Assembly (NCBI GenBank): GCA_963682175.1
Contig: OY821789.1
Location: 4,216,001-4,280,000, forward strand
Length of the DNA stretch: 64,000 nt
Origin: Triglochin maritima
Taxonomy: Eukaryota; Streptophyta; Magnoliopsida; Alismatales; Juncaginaceae
Direction of reading: 5' to 3'
Shown: in pieces, positions 21,708 through 35,135 of the stretch
How positions within the stretch are numbered: the first letter of the stretch is position 1
Layout of the letters: each line of letters starts with the position of its first letter
Position numbers and translations under genes: made by a program
Notes under the pieces: generated by a model
The model's database searches: none
The model's input: the letters and a program-made list of their open reading frames with translations, nothing else
What the model was told of the DNA's origin: nothing

Positions 21708-22260
21708 ACAAGTCCTCAGTCGAAAATGCGCTGAAACATCTTGCCTAAAAGCTACTCTGGTTTACAAACCATGCACATCACTACAAGTCTCATAAATGAG
21801 TGTTCATGAAATGAATTAACACAAGGTAGATTCCTGATGAAAAAGTTAGTCTATTTAGAATAACTTAGATCAAAGGTTATATTCATACGAAGCAGGTTGC
21901 AACTTTAGGATGAATGGTGTAGATAGAATTTTAATAAAAAAAATACAAGTTGCATTTCACAAAAATTAACTTATTGTTTTCTTTAAAAAATACAAATGTG
22001 AAATATTATTGGTGTCCTGTCCAAGGAAATGGAGTGCTACCTACTACTTCATGCCGTGGGATCTACTATTTTTATATCATTTAGTGATTAGTGATTAACC
22101 AAAGTGTGTGTGTTTTCTCAGTTACCATCTTCGTCCCATCATTTTCTCTCTTCTTTTATCAAATATTCCATCAACACTGGGAAGACCAGAAGTGGAGTTG
22201 ATCACAACTAAAGGTGGATAAAGAAAGAATATTTTTGAAGAATGGAAGGATTGTTCTGAA
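21708..22260. other. Intergenic region
   Basis: No gene recognised. GTGGGATCTACTATTTTTAT near 22050 resembles one end of the MITE at 551, but no second arm was found. Confidence 0.4.
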
Positions 22261-22268
22261 GGATATGC
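22261..22268. promoter_or_regulatory. P1BS site GGATATGC before MIR399 copy 5
   Basis: A GNATATNC match 24 bp before a second one and about 135 bp before the hairpin. Confidence 0.65.
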
Positions 22269-22284
22269 TAGTGTGGTTGGGATG

Positions 22285-22292
22285 GCATATCC
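22285..22292. promoter_or_regulatory. P1BS site GCATATCC before MIR399 copy 5
   Basis: The second P1BS of a pair; a TATA-like AACATATAGAG follows at about 22363. The arrangement P1BS-P1BS-TATA-hairpin is what is expected of a phosphate-responsive MIR399 promoter. Confidence 0.68.
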
Positions 22293-22394
22293 GGACCTCA
22301 CAACCAATAAATTGTAACCAGAAATCACCAACAGAAAGCAGGTAGTAAAACATATACAGATAACATATAGAGTATAGACAGAGAGATGAGAGAG

Positions 22395-22522
22395 GTCAGT
22401 GGCATTACCGGGCAAAGCTCAGTTGGCAGTTTGGCAACTCTACAATTAATGTGAATTGACTTCGTTGATGAGTATGTCTTCAACTGCCAAAGGAGATTTG
22501 CCCGGCAATTCACCTGCCCATT
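22395..22522 (+). ncRNA. MIR399: MIR399 precursor hairpin, copy 5
   Basis: The 5' arm ATTACCGGGCAAAGCTCAGT then TGGCAGTT pairs with the 3' arm AACTGCCAAAGGAGATTT then GCCCGGCAAT. The mature miRNA is 22485-22505, TGCCAAAGGAGA followed by TTTGCCCGG, which as I recall is identical to Arabidopsis miR399f. Two P1BS sites and a TATA-like motif stand directly upstream. This is the most canonical MIR399 of the cluster. Confidence 0.94.
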
Positions 22523-23370
22523 GTTTTGAAGGAAAAAAAACACAAGTCCTCCAGTAATTTTGCATGTATAAGTTCTTGTGAGTTGGGTATGCTGCATGCA
22601 CACTGTTAGGAAAACCATATATATCTTCACTCTGAAAACAACTTAGTTTAGTTGGAAAAATGTTTTGAATCAATCAAAATCAGAGAATGAATTAAGTCTC
22701 ATCCTAATGTTTAAATAGATAATGATAGAGAAAAAATTAGAATAATATACTCATACCTGCATGCGTTCTTCATTTGCCTTTGAATCTGACCTTTTACTTT
22801 CAAAGAAATGACACTACTGTCATATTTCATCGTAGTTAAGTACTAGTAGTTGAAATGAAAGGAAGGGTTCGAAGTTTGAACCATAATTTGTTTACTTTAA
22901 CAAGTGATGCAATGCATACTAAAATAGTTGAGACAAACTTATAAGTTGTTTTACAAGGTAATAAATTATGTACCCAAGAACACAAACTTACCTGAAATTT
23001 ATGAGCACAAAATTATATGAACAGGAGGAAAGAGGTGGATATCTATGGCTCCTCATTGATCTACTGGGCAATGTAAATGAACTCCTAAATGCCAAAAGAT
23101 AACAATTAAAACTTTACCTAACCTCCAAAACACTATTTTAGAAGCTCATAGGATTAAGAAGTTAAAACAAATTCATATCTTACAAGAGTTTACACTTAAA
23201 AACCAAACCGACAATCAAATTTCATCTAAATGTTTAGTTTGAGCGGGAAATTTCTGTAAAATAAAACTTATTCGGTTAATCGGGTCTGTAGAGCCGGACC
23301 CGTTGTCGGATCCGTATGCCTCCCAGTCCCGGATCAAACCCCGCGAAGCAAACCAGCACAGTCCCCAACA
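22523..23370. other. Intergenic region before the WD40 gene
   Basis: No gene recognised. The last 100 bp, GC-richer, probably form the promoter and 5' UTR of the WD40 gene. Confidence 0.5.
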
Positions 23371-26300
23371 ATGGCGTCCGCTGCTGCTGCTCAAGCTGAA
23401 TCTCAACCGACGGCGGAGATGAAGCCCCGAAGGCTGAGAGGCCACGAGAGCGCCGCCACGTGCTGCCTCGCCTCCCCTTCCAACCCCAAACTCATCTTCT
23501 CCTCCGACGAGGTCGTCTCTTCCCTTTCTCCGACCCCCACTCTCCTCTCCCAAACCCTAACGACTCTGTGCAGGAAGGACGCGTGTGCTTGCACGATCTT
23601 CGGCGCGAGGGGGTTCTGCTCTCGCTTCAAGTCGGGGAGGACGCCGTTTCCTCCATCTGCTTCGGAGGTTGCGATTTCGATCCTTTTTTCCTGTTTTTCT
23701 TTTTGGTATTGTAAGGATCGGTATGGATTTGGTGGATTGTGTGTAAGTTTTTGTTGTGCTCTTTTGTGGTTTCCATAAGGAGTAGTCGAGTTCATGTGAA
23801 CGATGAAGCTGTCGATCTGCACATGATGGTGGAGCTGAAAACACGAAAATTTATATTATGATGAACTTGTTTTGGTTTGTTGAGCTTGAAGTATAAGGGA
23901 TGCTCGTGATTTTGCATTATTACTACATGGTTATATGATTATATTTGATTTCCGAAATTGATAGCGCATTTGGAGTGCGCAGGCGGCAATTCATGCATTT
24001 TAAAAGACCTGGAAACTATAAATTCGATGTTATTTTCACGGAATTGAAGTTTTTTTCGCTTGGTTAAGTGATAACTTCTCATTGTCAGGTGAGTTGTATG
24101 ATTAGCATGACCTTGGTCATTTTTAAGCGATTCCATCGGGTTTTCGCTTGTGACAAAATTGTCTTGGTCTTTTAACCTTGGAGATTCTGACTTTATACTT
24201 GCTTAATGCCTAGAAAACAAAAAAGAAAATACATTGCTAAACGTATAAGCTTCCAAATAAAAGACTAGTTTTTTAAATTGGTAACTGCTTCTTGTTACGA
24301 AATCCATTATTTTGTTGTTTCTGTCACTAAATTTATCCAAACTTTAACCATTAACATGGGAGAGCATGTCATTAGTCCAACCATGTGCCAAGTAACGTCC
24401 TATGCATTAACTTGATTCTTTGGTTGTTAAATTGTCCACAAAAATGGCATTTTTATTTCCAATAGATTATAGAGTAGTGTTAGGTTACATTGATGTTTTC
24501 AGATTGTAAACTCATTTTTTTCCTGCCAGGTAATGAAAACTCCATTTATGCTTCATCAGGAATTGAAGTTAAAAGTTTTGATATCCGTGTGGTAAGGATT
24601 GCAATAAAATACCCTTTGAAGAAATTACCCTGTCTTTTATTGTTTCTATTGTTCTACATTTTATGTAACATCTTGAGGCTATTTTTACAGTCCACCCACG
24701 AGTGATTTGTGAACCCTTTCGACTAACCTTGTGCCACTATTTTTTCTTCTTATTTCTGTTATATATTTCAGCCATCTTCTTGGAAACAATTGCAAAGCTA
24801 CAATTATAATAAAGAAGATGTCAACCAGGTATATCTCTGTTTACTTTTAAATGTGACTTCTATTTGAGTTGTATGTCTGTTGTAATCTTTAAATATTTTG
24901 GTCAAAATGGTTCATCTTTGAATTTTTCTAGGATCATTCATGTTTAGTGTGTTCTAAGGATTCTCTTACAAATGCAACAATATGAGTTGAAGATCAACCT
25001 TTGGAAGCCACATTTATTTTTCTTCCTATCAAAATAGCACCAACAGGACAGAGGTTACTCCTTGAATGACATTTTAAGTGTAGTTATTTTAAATTTTTAA
25101 GTAGTTGCGACTGATGTTTTTGCTTCTTCATGTGAGAAACACAAAATTGTAAACTTTCTTATATGTCCAGTTTGTATCATATTTGAGTTAATGTATAATA
25201 ATATATTTGTTTTGTTGCAGATTGTAGTCAGTCACAATTCTTCCTTTTTAGCAGCCGCTGATGACAGTGGAGATGTCAAGGTTAAATACTATTACTAATT
25301 TCCATCCTGTTTTAGCATGCTGCTACTAGGTGGGTATAAAATATTTAAAGCCTTAGAGGCTTGGACAGATTGTGAACTAAAATTATTTGGTTGAAGACTT
25401 GAAGTGTGCGTCCTGTTTCCACATGCCTTAGTCATTTAATTAGTCGGCCTATTAGTTCTTGTTTTAGATGGTCGTTGCCTTCTCTTATCAATATATAAGC
25501 TTGAATTATATAGATGGACAACAAATAATTGGATATTTGGCCATGTGGGATTATGTTTCTAGTCTGTAAAGTAGGTCTAAGGTGAGAGACACAACATGTT
25601 GCAAATGGTTGTTCAGATGGTATTCCGTTGATGGCCCATTAGAACTTCAAAAGTACAACATCATAAGATGGCCATGAAGAACGGTATACCATCATTTTAT
25701 ATATTTTCACTTAATATGTTTAAGTATAAGCCTAACAGAGTGAGAAACTCGTAAATGTACAACTGAAGCTAGAAGCAAAATGCATTTAAGTTTGGCAAGC
25801 AGCTACTCTGTTCTCCCAGTTTTTTTTTTTTTTTTTGAAATGCACTCTGTTATCCCAGTGTTCCTATTCTTGAAATGTGCCCACAAAAGGAGGAAGATTT
25901 AACAATAAGCTATTGGCACAATCTAAAGGTCACTTTAGAGTCTGGAGTAAATTTGTGCGTCTAATTAACCTTATAAAATGCATTCATCGTGTATTAGTGG
26001 GGGCACTGCCGTGGTTAAATACAAAAAGTAAACAGAAATGTCACAATAATAAAGGCTAATACTTTACTGATGAAAAAAGTAGGCCTATACTTTCCTGTAA
26101 TACAGTTTGTTTGCAAATATGATGTTTTCTCGGTAGCTTGTCAAAGAATACAACGCACTCATGTTTTACCCTAAGCTCCTCGAGATTATGGTATTTTAGT
26201 TCTCTTTTTAGCAAATCCTGATTAATTTAGTATCTAATGATTTTCATCTCCTTGTTTTCTTTCCTTATTATGTGATAGTTTGTCACTTTGTAATTTTAGA

Positions 26301-29011
26301 AAAAAACTATATGCTGCTGCGCTCTGCCTGCATCTTTTGATCTGCTTGCTGCCTGTTACAGATCATTGACATTCGCCAGCAGTGTGTGTATAAAACTCTG
26401 AGATCAGTACATAAAAGTGTATCCTTGAGTTGTATCTTGCTATGTATTATTCTTGATAAATAATTGGTATTGTAATTCAGTTTTGTACTCCTTGATAACT
26501 TTTAGATTTGCAGCAGTGTACAATTTCTTTCATGGAAGCCTTGGTCAGGTTTGTAAGTAATTATAATTAAATTTCACTACAGGGTTAATCATTCTTGTCA
26601 ATTGTCATAAAGAATGTGGTGTGAATTGCTTTTGACAATGTGCAACTTAGTGCTACCGCTGAGTATATATTTATTGTTTTTGCTATTGACAATTTGACAT
26701 GCATGGTGTCTTTCATCTAGGGGTGTCAACGGATCGGATACGGATCGGATATAGGTATATCCATATTCGCATTCGCATGAAATTTACGGATTCGGATTCG
26801 GATTGTTTGCGGATATGAAAAGTCTATATCCGTTCGGATATTTGACGGATTCGGATCGGATACGGATAATATCCGCATCCGTAAACATAATACCAAACAT
26901 TATAACATTTTTCATTTTCACTTAGACAAATTCTTATAAATAGTCAGATTTATAACTTTATTTGGTTTCAAATATTAATTTACTTTATCTTAATTTCTAA
27001 CTCCATATTCTAGAAAGGATAATGATATTCAATGCTTGAATAAATGTGATTAGTAGATGTATTTTTATTTGAATAAGTAAATTTAATAATTATACATTCA
27101 AAATATAATCACACAAGGTTGAAATATAAATACTTCTAGGTATAATAATGTATTGCATACGTATATGATACAAATATGGATATGGATCTTATAATACAAA
27201 TATTCAATCCCGGATCGGATGTTATTCGGATCGGATGTATCAATATCCATATTCGCATTCGCATGTTCCGAATATTACACGAATCGAATATTATTCGGAT
27301 CGGATATTGTTCGGACCGAATATTTTTCGAACCGGACGCGAACGAATTTCCGAATTTCGAACATCCATTGACACCCCTACTTTCATCCAAACAATGCCAT
27401 GCTGCTATGAGCACTCTAGCAAAGAGGTGGCTGTGAACTTATGTTATACAATCACATGATTATTGGCTTTGCATCTGACTTGTTAAGTATCTATTGCACT
27501 TGGCAGTTATCACTGGTGGTCTAGACTTAAAGCTTGCAATATGGGACTTCTCTAAAGGGCGTCCAATTAATATTTTGGATTACGGTATTCTCATTGCAGA
27601 ATTTTCTTATTTTGGATCACCATTACTTTATTTCTTCTGGAGTTTGAAAGTGCAACTTTTTGATTTTTGATTTATTCTAAATACCTCTCAATTTTTCACG
27701 AATATCAAGCACATCTGTCTTTTGCAACCAATGCAGGACTACCTGATCTGAAGAACAATCAAAGTTCCAGTACTGCAGGACCATCATTCAATCCAGCTTT
27801 TGTGCACTCCATTGCAGTTTCTGAGGCTGAAAGTTCTGTGGTGAACAAGGTCTGTGCTGTTGCAAGGGGTGATGGCGTTGTTGATGTAATGGATGTGGAG
27901 TCAGAGTTGGCTAGTAGTGTTAGACCTAGCAGCTCATCAAAGCCAAGAAAAGGATCTCTGTCAACATCCAAAGGCAAGAAAGTACAAACTGAAAATGCTA
28001 ATACAGATACTCAAAGGAAAAGGTGTCAATTAGATTATACCATGGGAGGGCACACTTCTGCAGTTTCTTGTGTGTAAGCACTCAATCTAACTCCTGATCT
28101 GTAAGTGGTTAGTCACATTTGCTTAAAGTTGTGGAAATTCTGCAGGTCTTTTTCAACATTTGGTGAAAAAGGGCGCCATGTCATTTCAGGTGGCAATGAT
28201 GCATTTGTGAAGATATGGGACTTGGACAAATTTTTTGACATGGAACAACAGAGCTGTAACTGTGTTTTATCTTTGAGCATCAACACAAGGCGAAAGGTGA
28301 GGCACCTCTTATCTTAAGTAGACTTCTGTATGGACATTGTTCTTTGCTTTAAATCTATCTGGAACAAAGGGGAACAGTCCGATTATTCCTGGGCTCTGAC
28401 ATCTACCCCTGTATTTCCCTGGTCACGAATCAGACACATATGAGACTGATGGTTCAAGTTTCTGAGGGTGCTGCATGTTAGATGCTGTAATTGTGTAGAA
28501 GAAAAAAGTTCAAACCTTTGTTTATCCTGGTGAGATTATGGAATTTGGGTGAGGTTATACATCAGTGGCAGACCGAGAATTTGTTGGACGTTCTTTAATG
28601 CTGAATTGTACAGACAAGAAACAAACCGGAGGATCAACTACATTAAGATGTGAACCCTTCGATACACTAGGGTGTCTGTTTGTTAAATTGTGATATACTT
28701 TTCTCTGGTTACGTTCACTTTCTTGTCTCTTATTTTATTCAGTTTTAGATGGATAGTCTTTCTCCTGCCTCGACCTGAGGTAATAAACTTGCTCGAGATA
28801 GTATCTTGCTAAGTTAAATACTAATTGCCGTTGGTTTAAATGCTTTTTCTATTTTGTAGCCATTACCTTTTGTTTCTGAAACTGTGATTTCTAAAAAGCT
28901 TTAGCTGGAACTTTGCAGATAAATTGGCTGTGTACGAGCTCAGCTGATTCTGAAAACCTTATTGTTTGTGATACCTCGAAGATAGTTAAGGTTTACACCA
29001 TCCCACAGTAG
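23371..29011 (+). CDS. WD40-repeat protein, WDR53-like
   Basis: Exons: 23371-23511, 23574-23667, 24530-24591, 24772-24828, 25221-25280, 26362-26418, 26506-26548, 27507-27584, 27737-28073, 28146-28296 and 28919-29011 (TAG). They total 1173 nt, 390 residues, in frame at every junction. The protein starts MASAAAAQAE and has WD repeats around RLRGHESAATCCLASP, SGIEVKSFDIRV, FLAAADDSGDVKIID, VITGGLDLKLAIWD, MGGHTSAVSCVSF and VISGGNDAFVKIWD, ending INWLCTSS ... VYTIPQ. NPAFVHSIAV and GGNDAFVKIWD match the WDR53 family, predicted substrate receptors for CUL4-DDB1 ubiquitin ligases. A Ser/Lys-rich insert (SSSSKPRKGSLSTSKGKK) separates the last blades. The first intron is only 62 bp. Intron 7 contains a 662-bp hAT element. 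Nothing looks broken. Confidence 0.88.
26718..27379. mobile_element. Non-autonomous hAT element, 662 bp
   Basis: Perfect 8-bp duplication CTTTCATC (26710-26717 and 27380-27387) and 12-bp inverted ends TAGGGGTGTCAA / TTGACACCCCTA. The subterminal parts are dense in GGATCGGATAC/CGGATATTG-type words (CGGAT and its complement), with an AT-rich middle. No coding sequence. It lies in intron 7 of the WDR53-like gene. Confidence 0.9.
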
Positions 29012-30408
29012 AAGCCAACCTCAAGTCTGGAAAGAACTACACTACCAGCATTGATGCCTAAAGACCGAAAAGAACTACCGATCCATGCCAAGGAGGTTTT
29101 GGGTTTGGTTTTCAGCAAAATGAACCCCTTACTGCGAGTGTGCTGTGGGTTAATCAAGGTTATGCCTCTGATGGCTTGTGTTACGTCGGTACATTTTTCA
29201 CAACCGATCCCTATTCTAGTAGTTAACATCTTTAGAACCTTGTCTTTTTCTTGTAAAATTAAACTCAGGAACTGAGTCCTGCAAAATTAGGGAGTTAATT
29301 AGTTTAAGCTGTTTAAGGTTGAAATTTTGGGGATTTTTTTGTTAAGATTTGCTACTGTGGCTTAATCTACACGTTTGTTTCTTTTGCAAGAGACTTCTTA
29401 TCATCTTATGTTTCTATTTCTTTCGGTGTGGCAGTACAATTGGTCTCTATTTTTTTCGCTATGGTAGTATAATTAGTCTCCAAAGCAAGAATGCCTGCTT
29501 CTGAAACTAGGCTGAGTAAAATTCAATCCAAGTAGGTTCCCACTAGCGGCCCCACTATTTCTATAACCAGGTCTAATTGGTCCTTTTCGTTCTACCTGCT
29601 GAGAAGACATGTTGTGACAGAGCAGTAAGGGTTTCTTACTTTCTTTAACGTGAAGAATATAGATTTAAAACCCAATAAATACGATGGACCATCGCAGGGA
29701 AAGAAATGCTAAAACGTAGAATAAAATTTTAACTTACAAACGTTTTTTGAGTAGAAGCGAAAAATTGGCACAAAACACGTTATGAATTAGGATCATCAAC
29801 GAAAAATCTCACCTAAAATTAACATTGTGCAATATCACTAGCACAACTTGCCCCCTTTCTACAGGTCAAAAAAATTCGCGCTCTTTTTCTCCTTTTATCT
29901 GTTTTCATTAAAGAAGATACAGAGAAAAGAAAACATGTAGGAAGAGAAAAGAAAAATAATCAAAATTACAAAACAACTCATGATTATACAATAATCTACG
30001 AATACATATTATATCTATACTCTCTAACAAGGACAAATAGTCCCCCAAAAAAATGTTTTTTTATTTAGTGATTGTTCCCGTCAGTTTATTCAATTCCAAA
30101 ATACACCGAAACAAAAAAGAGAACTCCACTTCTGCAAGAGGGCCACGTACCCAGGAGTAATCTAACCCAAGCCCATCCACACGAGTCCGGTAAGACGTCC
30201 CCACCCCCAACCAACACTAGAGTTGGACTTCCCGCCCAAACCAACCGACACATGAACAAAGAGTAGAAATGAAACCAAACTCCCCCACTTTGCTTCAAAT
30301 CTCTCCTTGCAACCACCACTGCGACTGCAACCTTCCAACTCTCCCATCCCTTACAAAGACCACCACAAAACCCTTTCCGTCTCTTGAATTCGTCGCGGAA
30401 AGGAGAAG
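29012..30408. other. 3' UTR of the WD40 gene, then intergenic and CESA promoter
   Basis: No coding region recognised. I looked here for a zinc-finger exon of the CESA gene (paired CxxC motifs) and saw none on the plus strand. Confidence 0.55.
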
Positions 30409-33400
30409 ATGGTGGAACCTCACAGTCCTGCCGGTAATGTTTGCGCCTTTTGGTTTTCTGTTCTTTTTTAGGTTGTATTTGGACATGATAATTTTACTCG
30501 GGAATGCATTTCATTTTGGCTTGGGTTGTTACACTGTATGGTTTATAAATGACTTGCTTTGATGATTTTCCTGGAGAATTTGTAAATCAGTAGAGTTGTC
30601 AAAAGTATATCTAAATTGAGAGTTAGAATTTGGAAATTCTGCATGAGTAGAATTTGGAAATTCCGCACGAGTAGTCAAAAAATTACTGGAAAATTATTAG
30701 TTGCATGTTTCTGTTTTCTCTTCCTTTTTTTTGTATGGTGTTTGTTTTTTCTTGATTACACTAATGAAATATAAACACGAAATTTTCAGAGAAATCACAT
30801 GAAGCTCACCAGGAGGAAGCTGGCGGAGGAGTGACCATGGCAGCCCATCTTGGCAATCATCAGGTAGGTATCTTTCTTTGGTATAAACATCTCATATTTT
30901 GAATTGACACCTTACAGGCTTACACAATAAATAAAGTTTAATTTCTAGACAGCAAGTTACCAATTTTATCTCAGCAGGACATGGATTTCTATTATATTCA
31001 AGTCATAAACTGAGAAAAAAAGAAGAAAAAAAGAAATCGAGCATAATTTGCAGGATGTATTTGCTTTTTTGAATTAACCAACCTAATATGATCGGCCATG
31101 GACAATTGCTTCTCATTCGTGTTTTGCATTCATCAAGGTTAATGACTTGCAAAAATATGATTGTGTTTCTAAATAACAGGAGGATGGTCTTCATGCCAGA
31201 AACGTAAGCAGTCTCTCCACCGTCGACAGTGGTAAGATTTTTACAGCAAATTGCACTCTTGCTTGCTGTTTCAGCTTTCAATCATTCACTGGTATTGTTT
31301 GTGCTTTGAAGAGATGACTTCTGAATCTGGAAATCCAATCTGGAAGGATAGAGTGGAAAGCTGGAAGGAGAAAAAGAATAAAAAGAAAGTTGTTGAGAAG
31401 AAGAGTAGTAGAAAAGAAGCTCAAGTTCCAGAGGAGCAGAAAATTGAAGACAGAGAGTAAGAAATATCATTAATCTAGTGTTTTCTGGTTTGTTTGATTT
31501 ACTGATATATTTACAAACAAACAAACAAACAAACAACAAAACAAACACAGCATATCATTGCATTAATGCATATCTGATAAAAGCAAAAAATAAAATAAAA
31601 CTGTTGATCATGTAGATTTTCAAAACCATGCCACTGCCAGATAATTGATGGTATTTTGTCTGCCTTGCAGATTCTCTGAAGCCATGCAACCGTTATCTAG
31701 AACCATTCCAATTTCTCGTAACAAGCTCACACCCTACAGGGCTGTTATCATTATGAGATTGGTTGTTCTTGGTCTTTTCTTTCACTACAGAATTACACAT
31801 CCTGTCGACAGTGCATATGGTTTATGGCTCACGTCAATAATATGTGAAATATGGTTTGCCGTGTCCTGGGTATTGGATCAGTTTCCCAAATGGTCTCCTA
31901 TCAACAGAGAAACTTATATTGATAGGTTATCGACAAGGTCAGTAAAGACAAAATCAGTTGGTGTTGGATTCTTGTTGCCTTCAGTAATTTGAAAAGTCTA
32001 ATCCCTTGTATGCATACATCCTTGTGTCTAGTAAATGCATTTTGATCAGTTTGTTTTCTCTTATTGTCAGGTACGAAAAGGAGGGTGATGAGTGTGAGCT
32101 TGCCCCAGTGGATTTCTTTGTCAGTACAGTCGATCCATTAAAAGAACCACCACTGATCACAGCAAATACAGTTCTTTCTATTCTTGCTGTGGATTATCCC
32201 GTTGAGAAGGTTTCTTGCTATGTCTCGGATGATGGAGCTGCGATGCTTACTTTCGAGACTCTAGCTGAGACTGCAGAGTTTGCAAGACTCTGGGTGCCAT
32301 TTTGCAAGAAGTATTCCATTGAACCCCGTACGCCTGAGTTCTACTTCTCTCAGAAGATTGATTATTTGAAAGATAAAGTGCAACCGACCTTCGTCAAGGA
32401 ACGTAGGACGATGAAAGTAAGAACCTGTTTAAGGCCTCAAATAAGCCTCGGAAAATGATTTTTATCCTTCTAATTCTTAATTTTTCATGGAACACTATTT
32501 GTGTCACAACTGAATCAGAAAACAAGATGTAAATCCTTTCAAAAGATAACGCACACAAATCTTTGTAGGTGGTAAAATTGACGTGTTTCCCTTTCAGAGA
32601 GATTATGAAGAATATAAAGTACGGATAAACGCATTGGTAGCTAAAGCTCAGAAAACTCCTGAAGAAGGATGGACAATGGAAGATGGAACACCTTGGCCCG
32701 GAAATAATTCAAGAGACCACCCTGGCATGATTCAGGTTTTTCAACCTTAACAGTTTGATGTAGATGTGAAGTATTCACATGAATCATCATATCATCAGCT
32801 TATTTCTTCACTATACAAACATCAATAACTCACTATTTTCATTGAAGTAAAATTATGCTAAGACAGCATTAACATCTCCATCATTGAACTTTTAGTCTGA
32901 CCTTGTTGTTATCTGTCTTTGTTGATCCTGACAGGTTTTCCTGGGGCATAGTGGTGCCCATGATATTGATGGAAATGTGCTTCCTCGACTAGTATATGTC
33001 TCGAGAGAAAAGAGACCTGGATACCAGCACCATAAAAAAGCCGGAGCTATGAATGCCTTGGTATACATTTTCTCCGACTGCATTACATGTTAATCTTCGT
33101 CATCTGATAAAAAGACGTTACTTAATATATTGCTCGCTGCAGGTTCGAGTCTCAGCTGTCCTGACCAACGCTCCTTACATACTTAATCTTGATTGTGATC
33201 ACTATGTCAACAACAGTAAAGCAGTTCGTGAAGCGATGTGCTTCATGATGGATCCACAAGTTGGTACAGATGTATGCTACATTCAATTCCCTCAGAGATT
33301 CGATGGTATTGACCGCAGCGATCGTTATGCCAACCGAAACATAGTGTTTTTCGATGTAAGAATTGATGCTCTTGATTTCTATCATTCCTGAACTTACTAC

Positions 33401-35135
33401 CAAATATTCAATCATGGTAACATCCATATTTGGCTGATTACAGGTAAACATGAAAGGGCTTGATGGGATTCAGGGTCCGGTTTATGTGGGAACTGGTTGT
33501 GTTTTCTATAGACAGGCACTCTATGGCTATGGACCGCCATCTTTGCCAACGATAACAAAATCGTCTTCGTCTTGCTGCTGCTGTGGTTCTAAAAAAGAAA
33601 CTAAAGACCAGGCGGAAATATATAGGGATTCCAGGCGAGACGATCTCAACGCTGCAATATTCAATTTGAGAGAGATTGAAAGTAAGTCTGTCTGGTTATT
33701 TGATCTTAACATGTTATTGTACTTGTGTTAATTGACGCTGATGTCGATCTTGTGCAGATTATGATGACCATGAGAGGTCACTCTTGATGTCTCAGATGAG
33801 CTTTGAAAAGACTTTTGGATTGTCGACGGTGTTTATTGAATCGACACTAATGGAATATGGAGGAGTTGCTGAGTCTGCAAACTCCTCAACATTGATCAAA
33901 GAAGCAATTCATGTCATTAGCTGTGGTTACGAGGAGAAAAGTGAGTGGGGAAAGGAGGTGAGACATGTTTAGATGAGGTTCATTATTGTTTCAGAAACAA
34001 AATGCTTTTAATTTAAGATTATTTTTTCTCACACGTCATTCTGTTTTTTAGATTTCTCTTTAAGTAATGGCAATTGTTTTGATCAGATCGGCTGGATATA
34101 CGGTTCCGTTACGGAGGACATTTTGACAGGATTTAAAATGCATTGTCGCGGTTGGAGATCGATTTATTGCATGCCCACGAGGCCTGCCTTCAAAGGGTCT
34201 GCACCCATCAATCTCAGTGATCGGTTGCACCAGGTTCTTCGTTGGGCTCTTGGTTCTGTGGAAATCTTTCTAAGCAGGCATTGTCCTCTTTGGTATGGTT
34301 TCGGTGGCGGACGCCTCAAGTGGTTACAAAGGTTGGCCTACATAAATACCATAGTCTATCCGTTCACGTCCCTCCCGCTCATTGCTTACTGTTCTCTACC
34401 AGCCATATGTCTTCTCACTGGAAAATTCATCATTCCAACAGTAAGTAAAGTAATTGGTACATTTTTAAGCAGAAAATGAACTGAAACTCATCATTCAGTA
34501 GCTCTTATACATCTATCTTTGTTTGCGGATTTTCCCAACAATGTCAGCTCTCCAACATTGCCAGCATTTTGTTTCTTGGTCTCTTCATCTCCATCATTCT
34601 AACTAGCGTCCTCGAGCTCCGCTGGAGTGGCGTTGGAATCGAGGACTGGTGGCGTAACGAGCAGTTCTGGGTGATCGGAGGCGTTTCAGCGCATCTTTTC
34701 GCTGTTTTCCAGGGCTTCCTCAAAATGCTTGCCGGCTTCGATACCAACTTCACTGTCACATCGAAAGCCGCCGAGGACGGCGACTTCGGTGAACTATACC
34801 TCATCAAATGGACCACCCTCCTGATCCCTCCCACAACCCTTCTTGTGGTCAATCTTGTTGGAGTTGTTGCTGGATTCTCTGATGCACTCAACAGTGGATA
34901 TGAAGCATGGGGGCCTCTGTTTGGTAAGGTTTTCTTTGCAATGTGGGTGATTCTTCACTTGTATCCATTCCTGAAGGGTCTCATGGGGAGGCAGAATAGA
35001 ACACCAACTATTGTGATTCTGTGGTCTGTTCTTTTGGCATCTGTCTTCTCACTGCTCTGGGTGAAGGTTGACCCCTTCTTTGATAGTTCAGATGCTTCTA
35101 AGGCTAGTCAAGTTTGCAGCTCCATTGACTGTTGA
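30409..35135 (+). CDS. CESA8: Cellulose synthase catalytic subunit, CESA8-type, lacking the N-terminal zinc finger
   Basis: Exons: 30409-30433, 30790-30863, 31180-31231, 31312-31456, 31671-31937, 32071-32416, 32598-32735, 32935-33060, 33143-33355, 33444-33681, 33758-33957, 34087-34440 and 34548-35135 (TGA); 2766 nt, 921 aa, in frame throughout. CESA8 specificity is suggested by [17 protein letters not shown] and by the C-terminus SSIDC. Catalytic motifs are present: DDG (SDDGAAML), DCD ([10 protein letters not shown]), TED (VTEDILTG) and QVLRW, with the plant-conserved region, the CCCCG class-specific region and the eight-helix topology. It makes cellulose in the plasma-membrane rosette, for CESA8 in secondary walls. 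Oddity: exon 1 (MVEPHSPA, phase 1) joins directly to [14 protein letters not shown]; the RING-like zinc finger that should follow MVEPHSPA is absent from the 356-bp intron 1 and from upstream DNA. The loss is in frame, about 65 residues. Confidence 0.93.

Noticed and set aside
22047..22070. Possible second copy of the MITE at 551-1901
   Set aside because: Only about 20 bp resemble one end; no inverted partner was found.
23403..23844. Minus-strand frames over the first exons of the WD40 gene
   Set aside because: Antisense shadows of GC-rich coding exons; the plus-strand exons have frame continuity and family matches.
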